DNA of 64,000 bases, taken from assembly GCA_948567375.1 (NCBI GenBank), contig OX419762.1:45055034-45119033 (forward strand), given 5' to 3'. The DNA is from Lunularia cruciata (lineage: Eukaryota > Streptophyta > Marchantiopsida > Lunulariales > Lunulariaceae). Of this stretch, positions 40,501-52,818 are shown piece after piece. Every line of letters starts with the position of its first letter. Within the stretch, counting starts at the first letter, position 1. The notes beneath the pieces are model-generated. The model had not been told where the DNA came from, did not search any database, and worked only from the letters and a program-made list of their open reading frames with translations. The position numbers and the translations under genes were made by a program.

Positions 40501-43500
40501 CAATGAAGAGACTCCTCAGGTGCAGACGCATATCACTGAAAGACTCAGTTTGATAAAATGCCTTTCAGCTTTTGTCATGTCTCCCGTATGCAGAACGTGT
40601 GTCCAGCTATAAATTGTGAGCTCTATATGTTTGCTCCACGCAAGTCACGGAGAGTGTCATCAATAAATGTTCGCCGTTTTCCAGGTTCCTATAAATCCCT
40701 ACGGGCTATCCAAGAAAATGGCTGAGGATATCATTAAGGACTACTCCAACTCCAATAAACAATTCTCTGCAGCAATTTTGAGGTAAGAGGTGCAGATTTG
40801 TAGGCCCAAACGATCCATATCAGGTCAAATCTGCGATGTATCCTTGCATCTGCATCCTTGTTATCTGGTTCTTTTGGTAGTAGGGAAGCTACTTTTGTCG
40901 GATGGTTTTGCTCCCAAATGAAATGCTATGTGTAAATCGCTCATAGTTTGTATCAGTCAATGGGTAAAGAGTTTGTCCGACAAGTGCTTGTGTCTCGCGT
41001 GTGAATGTAAACCGTTGGGTATCCCGAGCACTGAGTCTGGGTGGTGTCTCAGGTCTCTCCTCAGCTGCGGGGGCAATTTAACTAGAATTATTCGCAGCAC
41101 ATAAAAGATGGAAAAAGTGAACAACTAAGCCCGTTGTGAACAGGGTCCATGAATTTCCTTCCTGCAAGTGATATCTGGCTAGATCAGAGAAAAACATGAA
41201 ACTGCTTTGGCTACTCAAGGCAGGGCTTCTGCCAAAATGGGTAGTCTCCTATGATGATAAACCTGTAGGTCCAGCAGTTGGAACTAGAACGCTGGTTGGA
41301 GTTGTGTCTGTTGCTCAGTTGAACGGATGGATTAGAGACTAACTCTTCTCCAAGCTCAGGGAAGTCTCTTTTGTTAGGATTTAATTGGGATGTTACGTTC
41401 CAGGAACAGAGGTGTAAGCTGAGAGCAAAAGTCATGAAAGTGGTCGGTGTTTCCAGCCAGGTCATTGACCCTACTGCTAATAACTACCGACAGATTGGGA
41501 GTTGTTAAAGAGAGCAAAACTGCTCAATTGCATGTTTTAAGCTCAATCAAGCTTCCAGAATATAGCAATTTGGACGGGCCTCATGTCTTCGGAGGCGCTG
41601 TCAGTCAGATGAAAGGCGAAATCAAGCGTGGGGCAGATTGTTGTTACCACTATAACTTACCGCTGTATTCATTTCCATAGTATTTGGGGGTGTTTTAGTC
41701 TACATCGAAAGAATTGCCTTGCTGATTGGTCACTCAAGATAATGTAACCCAACAATGTTACTCATAACCCAACGAACATGATGAATACCCGAAAAGTTGG
41801 AGGACATTGTTGTCTAGAGTTTGAAATGCTTTATCCATCAAGAATATGCTACAACTAAGATGTAGGTGTTGCTATTTCATTGCTCCCAGTTACAATTACT
41901 CATGCTTTAATTCGACCAGGTGTTCTTTACCTTGTTACATTACATATCGTGCATAGCGTTTGCATTCAATGAGTTGTGGATCCCCCGTTCGATGAACGGC
42001 TTCTGTCCTCATTTCTCTATATCCATCAAGAATATATGTAAATTTTGCTTCTGACTCAAGTTATTTGCGCAGATACATCAATGTTGTGGGAGCAGATCCT
42101 AGTAGCCGACTTGGAGAGGTACAATACTCAGAAGGCAAGCAATATTCTAAACTTACAACAGCTTGTGTTGCTGCTACACTGGGGCGCGTTCCCTGCATAA
42201 AGGTCAGATTGCCGTTTTACTGGTGTAAAGCAATATATATGTATATATGATAGTAGTTACTGACGTATTTCTAAGTGTTTCTCTTAAGTAGAGTACAAAT
42301 GGTACCCCCCAGTGGCTGCTCTTTCCCTAGTATCAAAGGCACTCTGATGTTTGTTGGAGGTCTTGCACGAATGCATACTTAGGTTAGGAAGATCTGATAA
42401 GACAGTCGCCCTCATCCACTTATTCGACATGGTTCTTGAACACGTGAAGGTTTATGGCACGAATCATCCTACCGAAGATGGAACCTGCGTCAGGGATTAT
42501 ATTCATGTCCTTGACCTCGTCAACGCACATGTAGCTGCTATGAATCATCTGATCGATGGTCAAGTCCAAATCTTCAATGTGGGCACTGGCAAAGGTAGGT
42601 CCATCCTGGTTGCTTCAGTATGGACATGGATAATTAATGAGTATATATATGCCGATCAGGTTGTCAAGACAGGCTGTAGAAAGTCAGACACTTCTCTTGT
42701 CTATATTTTGGGAGCTTGGTACACCTTGTTTTCACCATGGCCATCACCTTTCATTCGTACCTACGCATCGGTTCTCAAGTTGGGATAACTAACTGGCAAC
42801 CTGATTACCACTGCTGATCACGCCTCACCTGATTTCTCCACCGAGCATGTAATGGGCATATTGTCTATTCTACCCACAGAGTTTCTGCTACGTTTCGTCC
42901 TGCTGCTTTCCACGGTAACAAGCTCTTTAGTTAGTATGAACACGGCAAATAGTAGAGCTAGTTTTGCCAGCCATTCACATCTGCGGTTACACCAAATCTT
43001 GAAAATGGAGAATGTTCTTTCATGAAAGGGGGTATCTTTTTCTGGAGGCAAGAGATCTTCTGGAACAAGAAGTGACTAGCTACTTAGTCAATTTCAAGGT
43101 AATCCCAATCCCAGGATTGAAATGTAAGCAACTTGTGGAAGATGTAACAGTGAAAATCTCCTGTAGGGTACTCTGTCCGAGAATATATTGCTGCGTGGAG
43201 AAAGGTGACAGGCAAGTCCATCAATGTGAGTTGAAATGTTCTGTCCAAGTTACGGTCTTTAGTATGTTACTGTCACAGTACGGTCAGACGCGGGTATGGA
43301 ACTGGGTTGTTCACAACCGGTTCTATATTCCACCACTGAACATGGGGATATTTTATGTCTGCATTATGTGTGAAGCTAGGCGTTCTCTCTAAACACCTTG
43401 ATTCTATGATAAAACCATCTTTCTAGCTGTCTAGATGCTGGTTGTTCTGACCAGCTATTGTATGGCGTCCTTCCGTTGGTAGGTTGAAGAGGTAGAAGAG

Positions 43501-43656
43501 AAGCGACCTGGTGATCCAACAAAGGTGTATTGTGATCCCTCAAAGTTGGAGAAGGAACTTGGTTGGAAACCAGAGTTTCTTGATTTGGAATCCGCCTTGG
43601 CAACTGCTTGGAGTTGGCACCAAGCCAATCCTGGAGGGTACTCGTCTCATTCTTGA
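37592..43656 (+). CDS. UDP-arabinose/UDP-glucose 4-epimerase-like protein
   Basis: Short-chain dehydrogenase-type epimerase that inverts C4 of a UDP-sugar with bound NAD; UDP-xylose/UDP-arabinose is favoured for cell-wall arabinose supply. Exons: 37592-37594 (ATG only), 38775-38843, 39262-39333, 39585-39689, 40036-40127, 40378-40519, 40685-40782, 42073-42202, 42450-42594, 43167-43225, 43483-43656. The sum is 1089 nt (362 residues). Visible motifs are the NAD-binding GGAGYIGSH, the catalytic Ser region YSSTCAVYG, the catalytic YxxxK in NPYGLSKKMAED, and DGTCVRDYIHVLDLVNAH. The C-terminal KRPGDPTKVYCDP fits UXE/MUR4-type better than classic UGE. It lacks the N-terminal membrane anchor of MUR4, which suggests a cytosolic form. 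Exon 5 could begin at 40031 instead, but only 40036 keeps frame. The ATG-only first exon is inferred from phase. Confidence 0.85.
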
Positions 43657-45373
43657 TAATGATCATGTAGATAGACAGGTACTGATGACTATATTGCCCT
43701 AAACCGGGACTGGGAAGTTCTTCGACGTAACAATTTCGTCAATTACGAAGAGGCAGTGCTTGAAGAAATTCTAGGAGAGCGGATAGTCCTCTTGAAAAAC
43801 TTCAGGCAGAAGGTGGACACCGTCGTTTCACTATGTGTCTACCTGACCTGAGAAAGAGTTGTAGTCATTCTTTCTACACAATTATTCATTCGTTAGAGAG
43901 CAGCTAGTAGTGCGCTCCTAAGTTACAAATGGAATAAGTACCCGGCCTCACATTCGCATTCGTGGTAGTTGCCTTTAAGCGACTTACACGAAGTATGTAA
44001 ATTGTAGTCGGTACTGAGCAGTAAATTTGTCTGGTCTTAGACCAGCCAGTATTTTCCCATGGTGTCGGCTGGATGGCTGAATGTTACATCTTCTTAAATT
44101 TGTTAACGATGTGGGGCTTGACACTTCTGCGCTTCCACCTTGTGAACAAATTCGAGTCTTTTCTTCCATAGCTTCCATTCCTTACAAAAATACAGAAGGG
44201 GGTTTCCATTCGAGAAACTACAACATCGTTACAAGAATGGATCGACTATCAAGAATACATTAGAGGGTTTCATTTCGAGAAATTCACTACATCTCTATGA
44301 GAATGGATTGACCATGGCAAACATTAATAAGGAGACATTAGAAGTAATTGGAATGGAAAATAACTATAAGCCGACTTCGCATAAACAGGATGAGAATATC
44401 GACAACCATAAGCATCAGTAGGACAAATCCGTCAAGACAAATCGCCAGAAGAATGGGCCCCTCTCTCTATAAAGAGCTGGATAGACTACTAGAGATAATA
44501 AGAGTACACCCGATAGAGTGGACCGCAAGGAAGAGAAGAGACTACCGGAAATGTTAGTAGTAGGGGGTTCTCGGTTAGCATTTTGACAAACATCTGCAGA
44601 TTTCCATATAAATATTACGGTTATCAATAAGAAAATTGCCTCAAAATGAGTTTAGATACCCATAAATTCAGTAAAGATATTGCGGTCCGCCATAGAAGAA
44701 AATTGCAAAAGGAATGAAATGGTATTGCAAAACTTTTGAGATACCTTATCCCTCAAAGATACTTTCCTCTTTTAAAATCACAGTATCTTCTCAACAATAC
44801 TCCTTACATGAGGTGGGGTTGCAAGATCATGTGAAATGCATGGGCTCCAAGACAAAATCTTAGTATCAATCATGTGCAAATAAGGCTCCTCCCTAGACCG
44901 TTGATAAAAGCCCACATCATTTGTGTATCCCAAGTGGTTGTGGAAGGAGTATGAATCTCATGAGAATGCATCTTTATCTCACTAGTTTGAAACCCCCTAG
45001 TGACTCTCATTATACTCAAGGTTTGAATCCCCATGTGCACTGCAATATCTGCAAGAGGATATCTCTTAGCCTCTACCCTACTAGTATGATCATCAATCTA
45101 AGTCCCTACATGCAAAGGAGGAAAGGGTATCATAACCTCTCCACCTCAAGCCAAGTACTCACCACTTCGAGAGTCTCCTCACGACCCCCTCTAGTTGAGT
45201 TCTAGTAGTATCTAGAGTCTTCACGATAGTGGCTAACCCCATGTGGATCCTCTCCAACGTGTCCATAGTACACTCTCATTGACATACCTCAACCATAACC
45301 TCTCTCCCTAATAGGGAAATCCAATGCTTTAGCCATTCTCTCTCTTTCACACAAGTGTATACAACTCCACTAT
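43657..45373. other. Intergenic region between the epimerase gene and element A3
   Basis: No gene is supported. A diverged tandem duplication (period about 67 bp) lies at 44188-44323 (catt(c/t)cgagaaa blocks). The part from about 44870 to 45373 is open in short pieces and reads on the minus strand like the start of a gag (MAKALDFPIRERG) with stops, so it may be a fragment of another retroelement. I cannot prove this. Confidence 0.4.
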
Positions 45374-45880
45374 TGTAAAAGATCAAGGAGAGAAATAGGA
45401 GAATGAAAGATCAGAGTGAAAGATCACATTGGGACTTTTGAATGAATGAAACTCCAAATATCTAGCATGAGCTTGGGCTTTAGTATTTATAAGGAACATA
45501 CAAGACTCTTGAAAAGTTTCTTAGGCAACTTCTTAAAAGTTGTCTTCTTAGAGTGCAAGCTAAGCTAACTAGGAAGTTTCTTGAAAAGCTTCCTTCTAGA
45601 AGCTATCTATTTGGCGTGCAAGCTAAACTAGTCAAGAAACTTCCCAAGAAACTTTTTTTTGGAAGCCATCTACTTGGCAAGCAAACTAAGCTAGTTAGGA
45701 AGCTTCCCAAGAAACCTCCTCCTAGAAATTACCACTTGACATACACATCACCCTATACTTGGAAGGTACCAAGAAGCTTCTTAGATATGTCTAGAATATT
45801 ACTATAATTCTTGGCTAATTTGGTTTATTTGCTACTTTGTTAGTCTCAATTAACTCATTTATAAACTCTATATTATTACA
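45374..45880 (-). repeat. 3' LTR of element A3 (507 bp)
   Basis: It runs from tgtaaaag to attattaca, with the minus-strand TATA TTATAAATAC near 45483-45492. GAA/TTC pentamers follow (agctttccttctagaagc near 45585 and aagcttcccaagaaac near 45700). The adjacent polypurine tract (complement of tattttcccacc) starts at 45881. Confidence 0.86.
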
Positions 45881-45894
45881 TATTTTCCCACCAG

Positions 45895-46556
45895 TAGTTG
45901 GTGATGTCCTCATCACCATGGAAGCTTCAAATTCTTAGATAGCCATTTTTGCATTATGGAGATGAGAAAGCAGTTCCCATGTGGCATCATGAAGAGGTTA
46001 CTCTTTCCAAAGAACTTTGTACTCAATATATTGTTGGGGGCCAAGTGGAACATGGCAACGTGCAAGGATACAATCAAATTTATAATCCTCATGATTGTTG
46101 AAATGGACAAGGGGAAAAAGGGGTTGGACGTGAGTGAAAAAGGAAGCTAGATTAGAAACAAAGGGTTTCAACTTGGAAATATGAAAGATAGGGCGGATTT
46201 GCATATGACTATACAAGGCAATAGGAGAAATGATTTAGATGACATCAAATGGACCTATCCAATTAAGAGAAAGTTTACAAACTTGGGTACCAAGCGGGGC
46301 CACAGATTACTAGAAGAAAGCATGATCTTATCACCAAGGTGAAATGTGAGATCATGATGATATTGATCCGCATATCGCTTTTGATGATTTTGAGCAATGA
46401 GTAGATAAGATTTGGCTTGTTGTAGGGAGTGGGATATTGTGGTCAAGAAGGTAGAAAGAAGGAAGGTGAGATGGAAGAGGAGCAAGAAGGGAATCTAGAA
46501 CAACTTGATCTTGGCCAAAATTAAGGAAGAAGAGAGAAAATTTGGTGTTTGTCTGC
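45895..46556 (-). pseudogene. A3 chromodomain and integrase C-terminal region
   Basis: The minus strand encodes chromodomain remnants (45998-46216, ending YIEYKVLWKE) and the integrase C-terminal region (46255-46485, YADQYHHDLTFHLGDKIML). Stops and shifts are present. It is cut at 46556 by element B; the rest of the integrase resumes at 52819. Confidence 0.8.
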
Positions 46557-47152
46557 TGTAATACAAGTAGCTAGACATATTATATGAAGGTGAAAATTAT
46601 GTTGGTAACATCTAGAAGGATTTTGTGTACAATGGGCTAGGAAGATTAGACAAAGGTGTCACCAAAAGAGTAGTTCTACTAGTAGGACAGAAGCCAAAAA
46701 TAGCCTAAAAACTTTAGAGCTAAGTTTAGAGGCTTAAACGGATGAATTAGGCCTCAAAAAAAATAGGATCATGTCTCATGGGAAAGAGGCTTGCCTTCTT
46801 CTCTTGTGATTTTTCTTGTCAAGAGCTTTCCAATAGTACCTCACCCACGTGATTCTAAGCTCCCTACAAGAAGATTCTCTAAAGATTCTCTTTGGTCAAC
46901 CCATTTGGTCAACCCATTTGACCAACTAGATAGGACAAGGATTGACATATCACCCATCCAAACAACTAATCCAAGGATTGAGCTTGCTGACAAGTCACAA
47001 CTCCATCTATCTGATCCAAGTGTGGAGCTTCCTTTGAGTATATCCTCTTTGCTATATAATAAAGAGAAGATGCTCCTTTGGGGCATCGGAGTATTGAGTG
47101 TGGAACTTGCATTTTCTCTCTTGGAGAGTTCTCTTGCCCTTGGAATATTACA
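46557..47152 (+). repeat. 5' LTR of element B (596 bp)
   Basis: It starts tgtaatac and ends ggaatattaca. The TATA box ctatataat is at 47052-47060, about 90 bp before the LTR end. It matches the 3' LTR and the solo LTR at 6859-7610. Confidence 0.88.
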
Positions 47153-47153
47153 A

Positions 47154-47165
47154 TGGTATTAGAGC
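47154..47165 (+). promoter_or_regulatory. Primer binding site of element B
   Basis: tggtattagagc, one base after the 5' LTR, differs at one position from the initiator-methionine tRNA primer site TGGTATCAGAGC used by many plant LTR elements. Confidence 0.8.
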
Positions 47166-47293
47166 ACGTGTTTTAATCCAAGAGAGTGGATCACACCTCT
47201 TGGAAGAACACGAGCTACTGAAATTGAGTAATTCGAGGGGAGAAAACATAGTGCAATTGCTAGACTTGGGAAATGTTTTAGGGAGCAGATGGG

Positions 47294-48740
47294 ATGGAGG
47301 CACCAAGAGCACAATTTGCTGCACCTAACTTCCCATTCTTGAATCCATTCCACATCAAGAGTATGTACATCCATTGTGAGCAAATGAGAGTATCTCTTGT
47401 TTATCACTTTAAGGTAGAATTCATGGACAAAGTGAGAAATTCACCAAACTTGGTGATTCTACCTATGGCGGTATATGAAAAAGAGTGGGATTTGACAATC
47501 TATTATGATGATATGGACATGAATGTACCAAATACTCACCCTTTCAACCCGCATGTAGAAATCTGTTATGTAGTTAGACCAAAAGTGGTGTTTAGGGATT
47601 TTGTAGTCCACAATTTTAATGAGAAATATTATCAACGAGTGATAGCCTCTAAGGTCACAATTTGAGTGATCATTCTAACCCTCTATTGAAATAGGACGTG
47701 GCAGTTGAACATTGGTTGCGTGTAGGAATCATGGATTTGCAGTTGCAAGAGTTGATGCAAGGAATGCAAGGGATGTTGAATGAGTTTCAAGAAATCAAGA
47801 TGACCATGGAAGAATTGCAAAATCAAATAAGTATTGTCAAGAATGATCAAGTAATGCAAGAAGGAGAGTTGTCTCAACAACCAGCACCAACAATCAAATT
47901 ACCTAGAGAGTTATGCATGCCAATGACACCGATTCAATCAACAACCAAACCAAATTGTTACTACAAATGAAAAAGACGTAAAACATTGAGCCTTACAAGG
48001 GACATCATTCCATGGGAGTAGTGAAAAATTGGATTTCAAGAATGAATCAATACCTTTGATTGTTCACAATGGAGATCACTAATCATTTTGCAAATGTGTT
48101 TGCGTGTGAGTACTTGACCAATAAAGCCCTCACATGGTATGATGCTTAGGACGATCATTGCTAGTAGAAGGAAGAGAAGTCGCTTGGATAGCAATGCAAG
48201 AAGTATTGCTCATGAATTTCCAATTTGTGAGTTTTGTATAAAAGGCCTAAACCAGACTTTGGGGGTTGAAGCATAAGAATAGCATACAAGAGTATATGGA
48301 GACATTTTTGGATCTACAAGTTGCAATAACTGATATGAGTCCAACCAAAGCTCTTGACAATTTCAAGCAAGGATTAAAAGAGTTGATTTGCCAAGAAGTG
48401 ATGCTGCAAAATCCTCATACGGATTTTGAAACCATTTCCTACACTAAGAGAATGGAAGGGGCGCTTGGAGGAGGTGAAGCAATAAAACCAATGCAAAACT
48501 ATCGGGCTGAGACACCGCCATTTTGGTGGACCAATTCCTATGGAATTGGGCAACATTTGGTTTCAAGACTAACGGGGAAGACCTCTCCAAGGAGAACAAG
48601 GATGGGTCAAAGAAAAGAGAGAAGGAGTCCGACGGTGAGAAGAACAAGAATGTTACAATTAGCCGAATTGGGCACATAGCCATCAATTTTTGTGCTTGTC
48701 ATCTTAGAGGCCCTCGGCCTCCATACAAGAAACCTATTAA
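47294..48740 (+). pseudogene. Element B gag region
   Basis: Broken open frames at 47294-47665, 47698-47970 and 48266-48679. The second starts with a coiled-coil-like stretch (LQELMQGMQGMLNEFQEIK). The third carries a gag core motif (NSIQEYMETFLDLQV) typical of Ty3/gypsy capsids, continuing with VMLQNPHTDFE. Stops near 48150-48250 separate the blocks. A clean zinc knuckle is not visible. Confidence 0.7.
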
Positions 48741-48879
48741 CCATATGGAGAGATGAATTGAAGAGGAGGATATGGAAACCACATTAGAAAATAAATATTG
48801 TTAGTAAATGTACCTCACGGCCTTATTGGCTCGGTCAAGAAGAGTAAAAGCGGGAGAAGGAAGAGGACAAGTGTGCAAA

Positions 48880-49060
48880 GATGGAGGAAAATAAACACAC
48901 AATTAATTTTTGTAAATAGAATGCTAGAAGGCAATCCAATGAGAGTGCTCATAGACCTTGGAGCAACAGAGAATTTATTGTCTTGTTTAATTACAATAAG
49001 ATTGGGGATGAGACTAGAGAAGGATGAGAAGAACGAAGCAGAGTTACCTAATGGTTAGAC
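48880..49060 (+). pseudogene. Element B aspartic protease remnant
   Basis: The segment VLIDLGATENLLS at about 48948-48986 has the retropepsin layout, but the catalytic Asp-(Ser/Thr)-Gly-Ala is changed to Asp-Leu-Gly-Ala. It lies between gag and RT as expected. Confidence 0.65.
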
Positions 49061-49479
49061 AAAGAGGATTGATTCATTACCTAAAAAGGTAATACTCTTT
49101 GTAGGAGTGTATCAAGAGACAATCAAGTGACAAGTGATACTAGTAGCTTGTTATGGTGCAATCTAAGGTATGTCGTGGATGGAGCACTACAACCACACAA
49201 TGGATTTGAGAAAGAAAGTAGTGAACACTAGTCAATGAAAGATCTTTGGGGTTAAAGAAAGATCACAAAGGCAAGAGTTTCCTTTGTATGTCATAAGGAC
49301 CACATCTATTGGTAAGAAAAATAGATGTTTCATGGGTTTAATGAGAGAAGTCCAAAGTGCCCAACACAATGGGCAAATTCCTAAGAAATTGAAAGATGTG
49401 GTCAATGAGTTCCAAAATGTCTTTCCAAATGAATTACTCATAGGTTTACTACCAAAGAGGATAGTAGATCATAAAATTG

Positions 49480-50640
49480 AGATATTTCTTGGGAAGATAC
49501 CTCCTTGTAAGGCCCCATATTGACTATCACCTCATGAGTTGGAGGAGTGTAAGGCTCAAACCAAGGATATGTTGCAAAAGGGTTTTTATCCAACCTAGGA
49601 TATCACCATATGGGGCGCTTGTATTGTTTGTGAAGAAAAGGTTGGAACAATACGCATGTGCATTGACTACCGGGGATTGAATCAACAAATGATGAAGAAT
49701 AAATATTCATTACCTTACATGGATGACTTGTTTTATCAACTCAATGAAGCAAGATGCTTCACCAAACTTGATTTGCGGAGCGGTTACAACCAAATCATAA
49801 TTATGGAAGAAGATATATACAAAATGGCCCTTCAAACAAGGTATGGTCAATTTGCATACTTGGTGATGCCTTCTGGCCTCACCAATGCTCCAGCCAATAT
49901 CATGAGTTTGATGAATGACATATTTCATCCATATTTGGATAAATTTGTTATCATTTTTCTTGATAACATCTTAGTCTATAGTAGTAAAGCACAAGCAACA
50001 TTTGTGAGAAGTCCTCCAAATTCTACAACAAAATCAATTGTATGCCAAAATCTCAAAGTTTGAGTTTGGCAAATCTAAAGTAGACTACTTAAGGCATAGA
50101 GTAAGTGTGAAAGGTATCCAAGTGTTAATAGATAAAATAGAAGTCATTCAAAAATAGAGTGCTCTAGAAGATCAGACTCAACTCAAGAGTTTCTTGGGAT
50201 TGACAAAGTTTTATTGTTGATTTGTCAAGGACTTTTCCAAGATTGCATAACCTCTAATAGCACTTTTAGGCAAGGAGAAGAAATGGATATGGAGAACTGT
50301 ACAAGAATTAGCCTTTCAAGAGTTGAAAGATGCATTATTACCTGCACCAATCTTGAAATGGTATGACCCAAAATGTCCAATCAAGATTGCTACAAATGCA
50401 TCAAGTATAGCAATAAGAGTATTCTTATAATAAGAATAGCAGGATGGATGGTACCCAATTGCATATTTCTCTTGTAAGTTGTTATCGACAGAATATAACT
50501 ATCACACCACCAAACAAGAAGAGTTGGACATTGTCCTTTACAACCAAGTATTGGAAGCACTATTTGGGTGAGAAGGAATTTGTGGTAGGGAAAGACCACA
50601 AACCTCCAGTCTACCTCAAGACATAGAAAGATCTTTCTTG
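49480..50640 (+). pseudogene. Element B reverse transcriptase and RNase H
   Basis: The RT fingers and palm are readable at 49656-50000: [22 protein letters not shown] and [11 protein letters not shown]. The active site reads FLDNILVYS, so the second catalytic Asp is Asn and the enzyme is dead. Frameshifts follow at about 50060. RNase H remnants (FVVGKDHKPPVYLKT) end near 50626. Order and motifs are Ty3/gypsy. Confidence 0.8.
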
Positions 50641-50879
50641 TCAACAAATTTGATGTGCAGAATAGAGACAAAATTTCAACATGACAATCAGATATGTGGT
50701 AGCAAGAAGCAACTTGCAGATGTATTCACCCAAATACCAATAGCAAACAATTTGGTGGTGGAAGTCAAGATGAACCTTGAATTCTAGCTTAGGATTCTTG
50801 TTGCTACAAAAATTGATCCATAGATTGTAGATGCTCAATCATCCAAAAGCATCACTAGCACCCACGGACTCACCTTCCG

Positions 50880-52165
50880 TGATGGTAGGTTATGGATCCT
50901 TGATGACACAAATCTAAGAACCACCATCCTAACAAAATGTCATTATCTACCATTGTAGGTCACATTGGAGTGGAAAAGACCTTGGATGCAGTCAAACATC
51001 ATTACTATTGGCCCAAAATGAGCAACAATGTGATGGAATATGTTTAGAGCTACCTACTTTGTCATCATAATAAGGTTTCTAATCAAGCTCCCTCCAACCT
51101 CTCCTCCAACCTCTCCCCACTCCTACAAAATATTAGGAACAAGTAAGCATGGATTTGGTTTGTGAATTGCCCAAGACCACCTTTGGGTTTGACTCCATTG
51201 CAATCTTTGTCAACCAACTCAAAAAAATGATTCATGTGTGTCCTACCACCAAGGATGCGACTGCCCCGCAACTAGCACAATTGTACTTAGTTATAGTCTT
51301 TTCCCACCATGGCTTGTCTTGAGTGCTCATCACAGATGAGGTACTCAATTCACTAGTTTATTTTAGAGATCACTCTTTGGGTTCTTCAAAACCAAATTGC
51401 CCATGTCCCCAACTTACTATCCATAGATTGATGGACAAATAGAGAGGGAAAATCACACTATTGATGATATGCTTTGGAGTTTTGCTTTGGATGAGCAAGA
51501 TAGTTGGGACACCTTACTCCCATTGGTGGAATTTGCTCACAACAATTTAGTGAATACCTCTACACAAGTCAAACCATTCTTCCTCATGTATAGAGAGCAT
51601 CCTTTCATACCTTTAAGCTTGATGAAGGTCCGTCTGGTGGCTACTAAGGTTGATGATGTCAACACTTTTGTTTCTAAAATCCAACAAGGTGTGGAGAATG
51701 CCAAGCATAGGTTACAGATCGCTCAAAATTGGCAAAAGCAATATGCATATGCACACTGCCAACACATGGAGTTCAATGTGGGAGATCAAGTTTGGTTTTC
51801 AACCACCAACCTCCAGTAAGTTTGTCCTTATAAGCTCAGACCTTCATTGGACCTTTCTCCATCCTTTGTTGCATTGGTATAGTGGCTTATCACCTCAAGC
51901 TACTGCCACATATGAAGATCTACCTGGTGTTTCATGTTTCCTTATTACGTTGATATGCTCTACGGCCATCCCACTTCTCTTCCATCCAAGAAAGTTGACC
52001 TTGTCCAACACTTGTTGATGAGACGGAGGAGTATGAGGTCAAATGGATTCTCCAGAGACGCATCCATGGTACTCACCATCCGCATGTGGAATATCTTGTC
52101 CATAAGAAAGGGTACCCACTATATGAGGCAACATGGGAGCCAATAGCCAACTTGACTAACGCACT
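50880..52165 (+). pseudogene. Element B integrase and chromodomain
   Basis: The integrase zinc-binding region is seen at 50955-51085 (HIGVEKTLDAVKHHYYWP, then a LCHH segment). The core follows in pieces at 51140-51460, and the C-terminal region is open at 51469-51819 (WDTLLPLVEFAHNN, VGDQVWFSTTNL). A chromodomain lies at about 52012-52163 (EEYEVKWIL, EYLVHKKGYPLYEATWEP). Chromodomains direct integration to marked chromatin in chromoviruses. Several stops break the frame. Confidence 0.82.
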
Positions 52166-52218
52166 AATATTAGTCAATCTTTTGAGCAACAACTTTGCAA
52201 CAAAGACGTTGCATCTTA

Positions 52219-52232
52219 AAAGGGAGGAGGTT
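52219..52232 (+). other. Polypurine tract of element B
   Basis: aaaagggaggaggt, purine except the last base, abuts the 3' LTR start at 52233. This is the plus-strand DNA primer of LTR elements. Confidence 0.85.
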
Positions 52233-52818
52233 TGTAATACAAGTAGCTAGACATATTATCTAGAGATGAAATTTGGCTTACTAACATCTAGAAGGATGTT
52301 GTGTACAATGGGCTAGGAAGATCAGATAGAGTTATCACTAAAAGAGTACTTTTACTAATATGGCATAAGCTTAAAATAGCTTGAAAACTTTAACCAATTT
52401 TGGAGGCTTAAACTGATGAATTAGGCCTTGAAAATGGAAAGATTCCCCCTTCTTCATGGTAAAAAGGTTTGCCTTCTCCCCCTATGATTTGTCTCATTGA
52501 GAGCTTTCCAAAGTTACCTCACCCATGTGATTCTAAGCTCCCTACAAGAAGATACCCTAAATATTCCCTTCAATCAAACCCGTTTGACAAACTAGATAGG
52601 ACAAGGATTGGCATGTCACCCATCCAAACAACTAATCCAAGGATAGAGCTCATTGAAAGGTCACCAATCCATGTATCTGATCCAACGATGGAGCTTCCTT
52701 TGAGGGGATCCTCTTTGCTATATAATAAAGAGAAGGTGCTCCTTTGGGGCATCGGAGTATTGAGTGTGAAACTTGCATTTTTTCTCTTGGAGAGTTCTCT
52801 TGTCCTCAGAGTATTACA
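52233..52818 (+). repeat. 3' LTR of element B (586 bp)
   Basis: It runs from tgtaatac to gtattaca and aligns with the 5' LTR throughout, with many point differences and short indels. This indicates an insertion that is not recent. Confidence 0.88.

Larger units (their letters stand above)
46557..52818 (+). mobile_element. Complete Ty3/gypsy chromovirus element B nested in A3
   Basis: Plus-strand element of 6262 bp with both LTRs (46557-47152 and 52233-52818), a primer binding site (47154-47165), gag, protease, RT, RNase H, integrase with zinc-binding start, chromodomain, and a polypurine tract (52219-52232). The flanking pentamers tctgc (46552-46556) and cttac (52819-52823) both align with cctac of the same A1 position, so they look like a decayed 5-bp target duplication. 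Stops, shifts and a mutated RT active site make it non-autonomous. Confidence 0.88.

Noticed and set aside
44970-45040. tRNA-like box (ggtttgaatcccc) near 45020
   Set aside because: No matching A box or cloverleaf stems around it. I found no tRNA, rRNA or CRISPR in the window.
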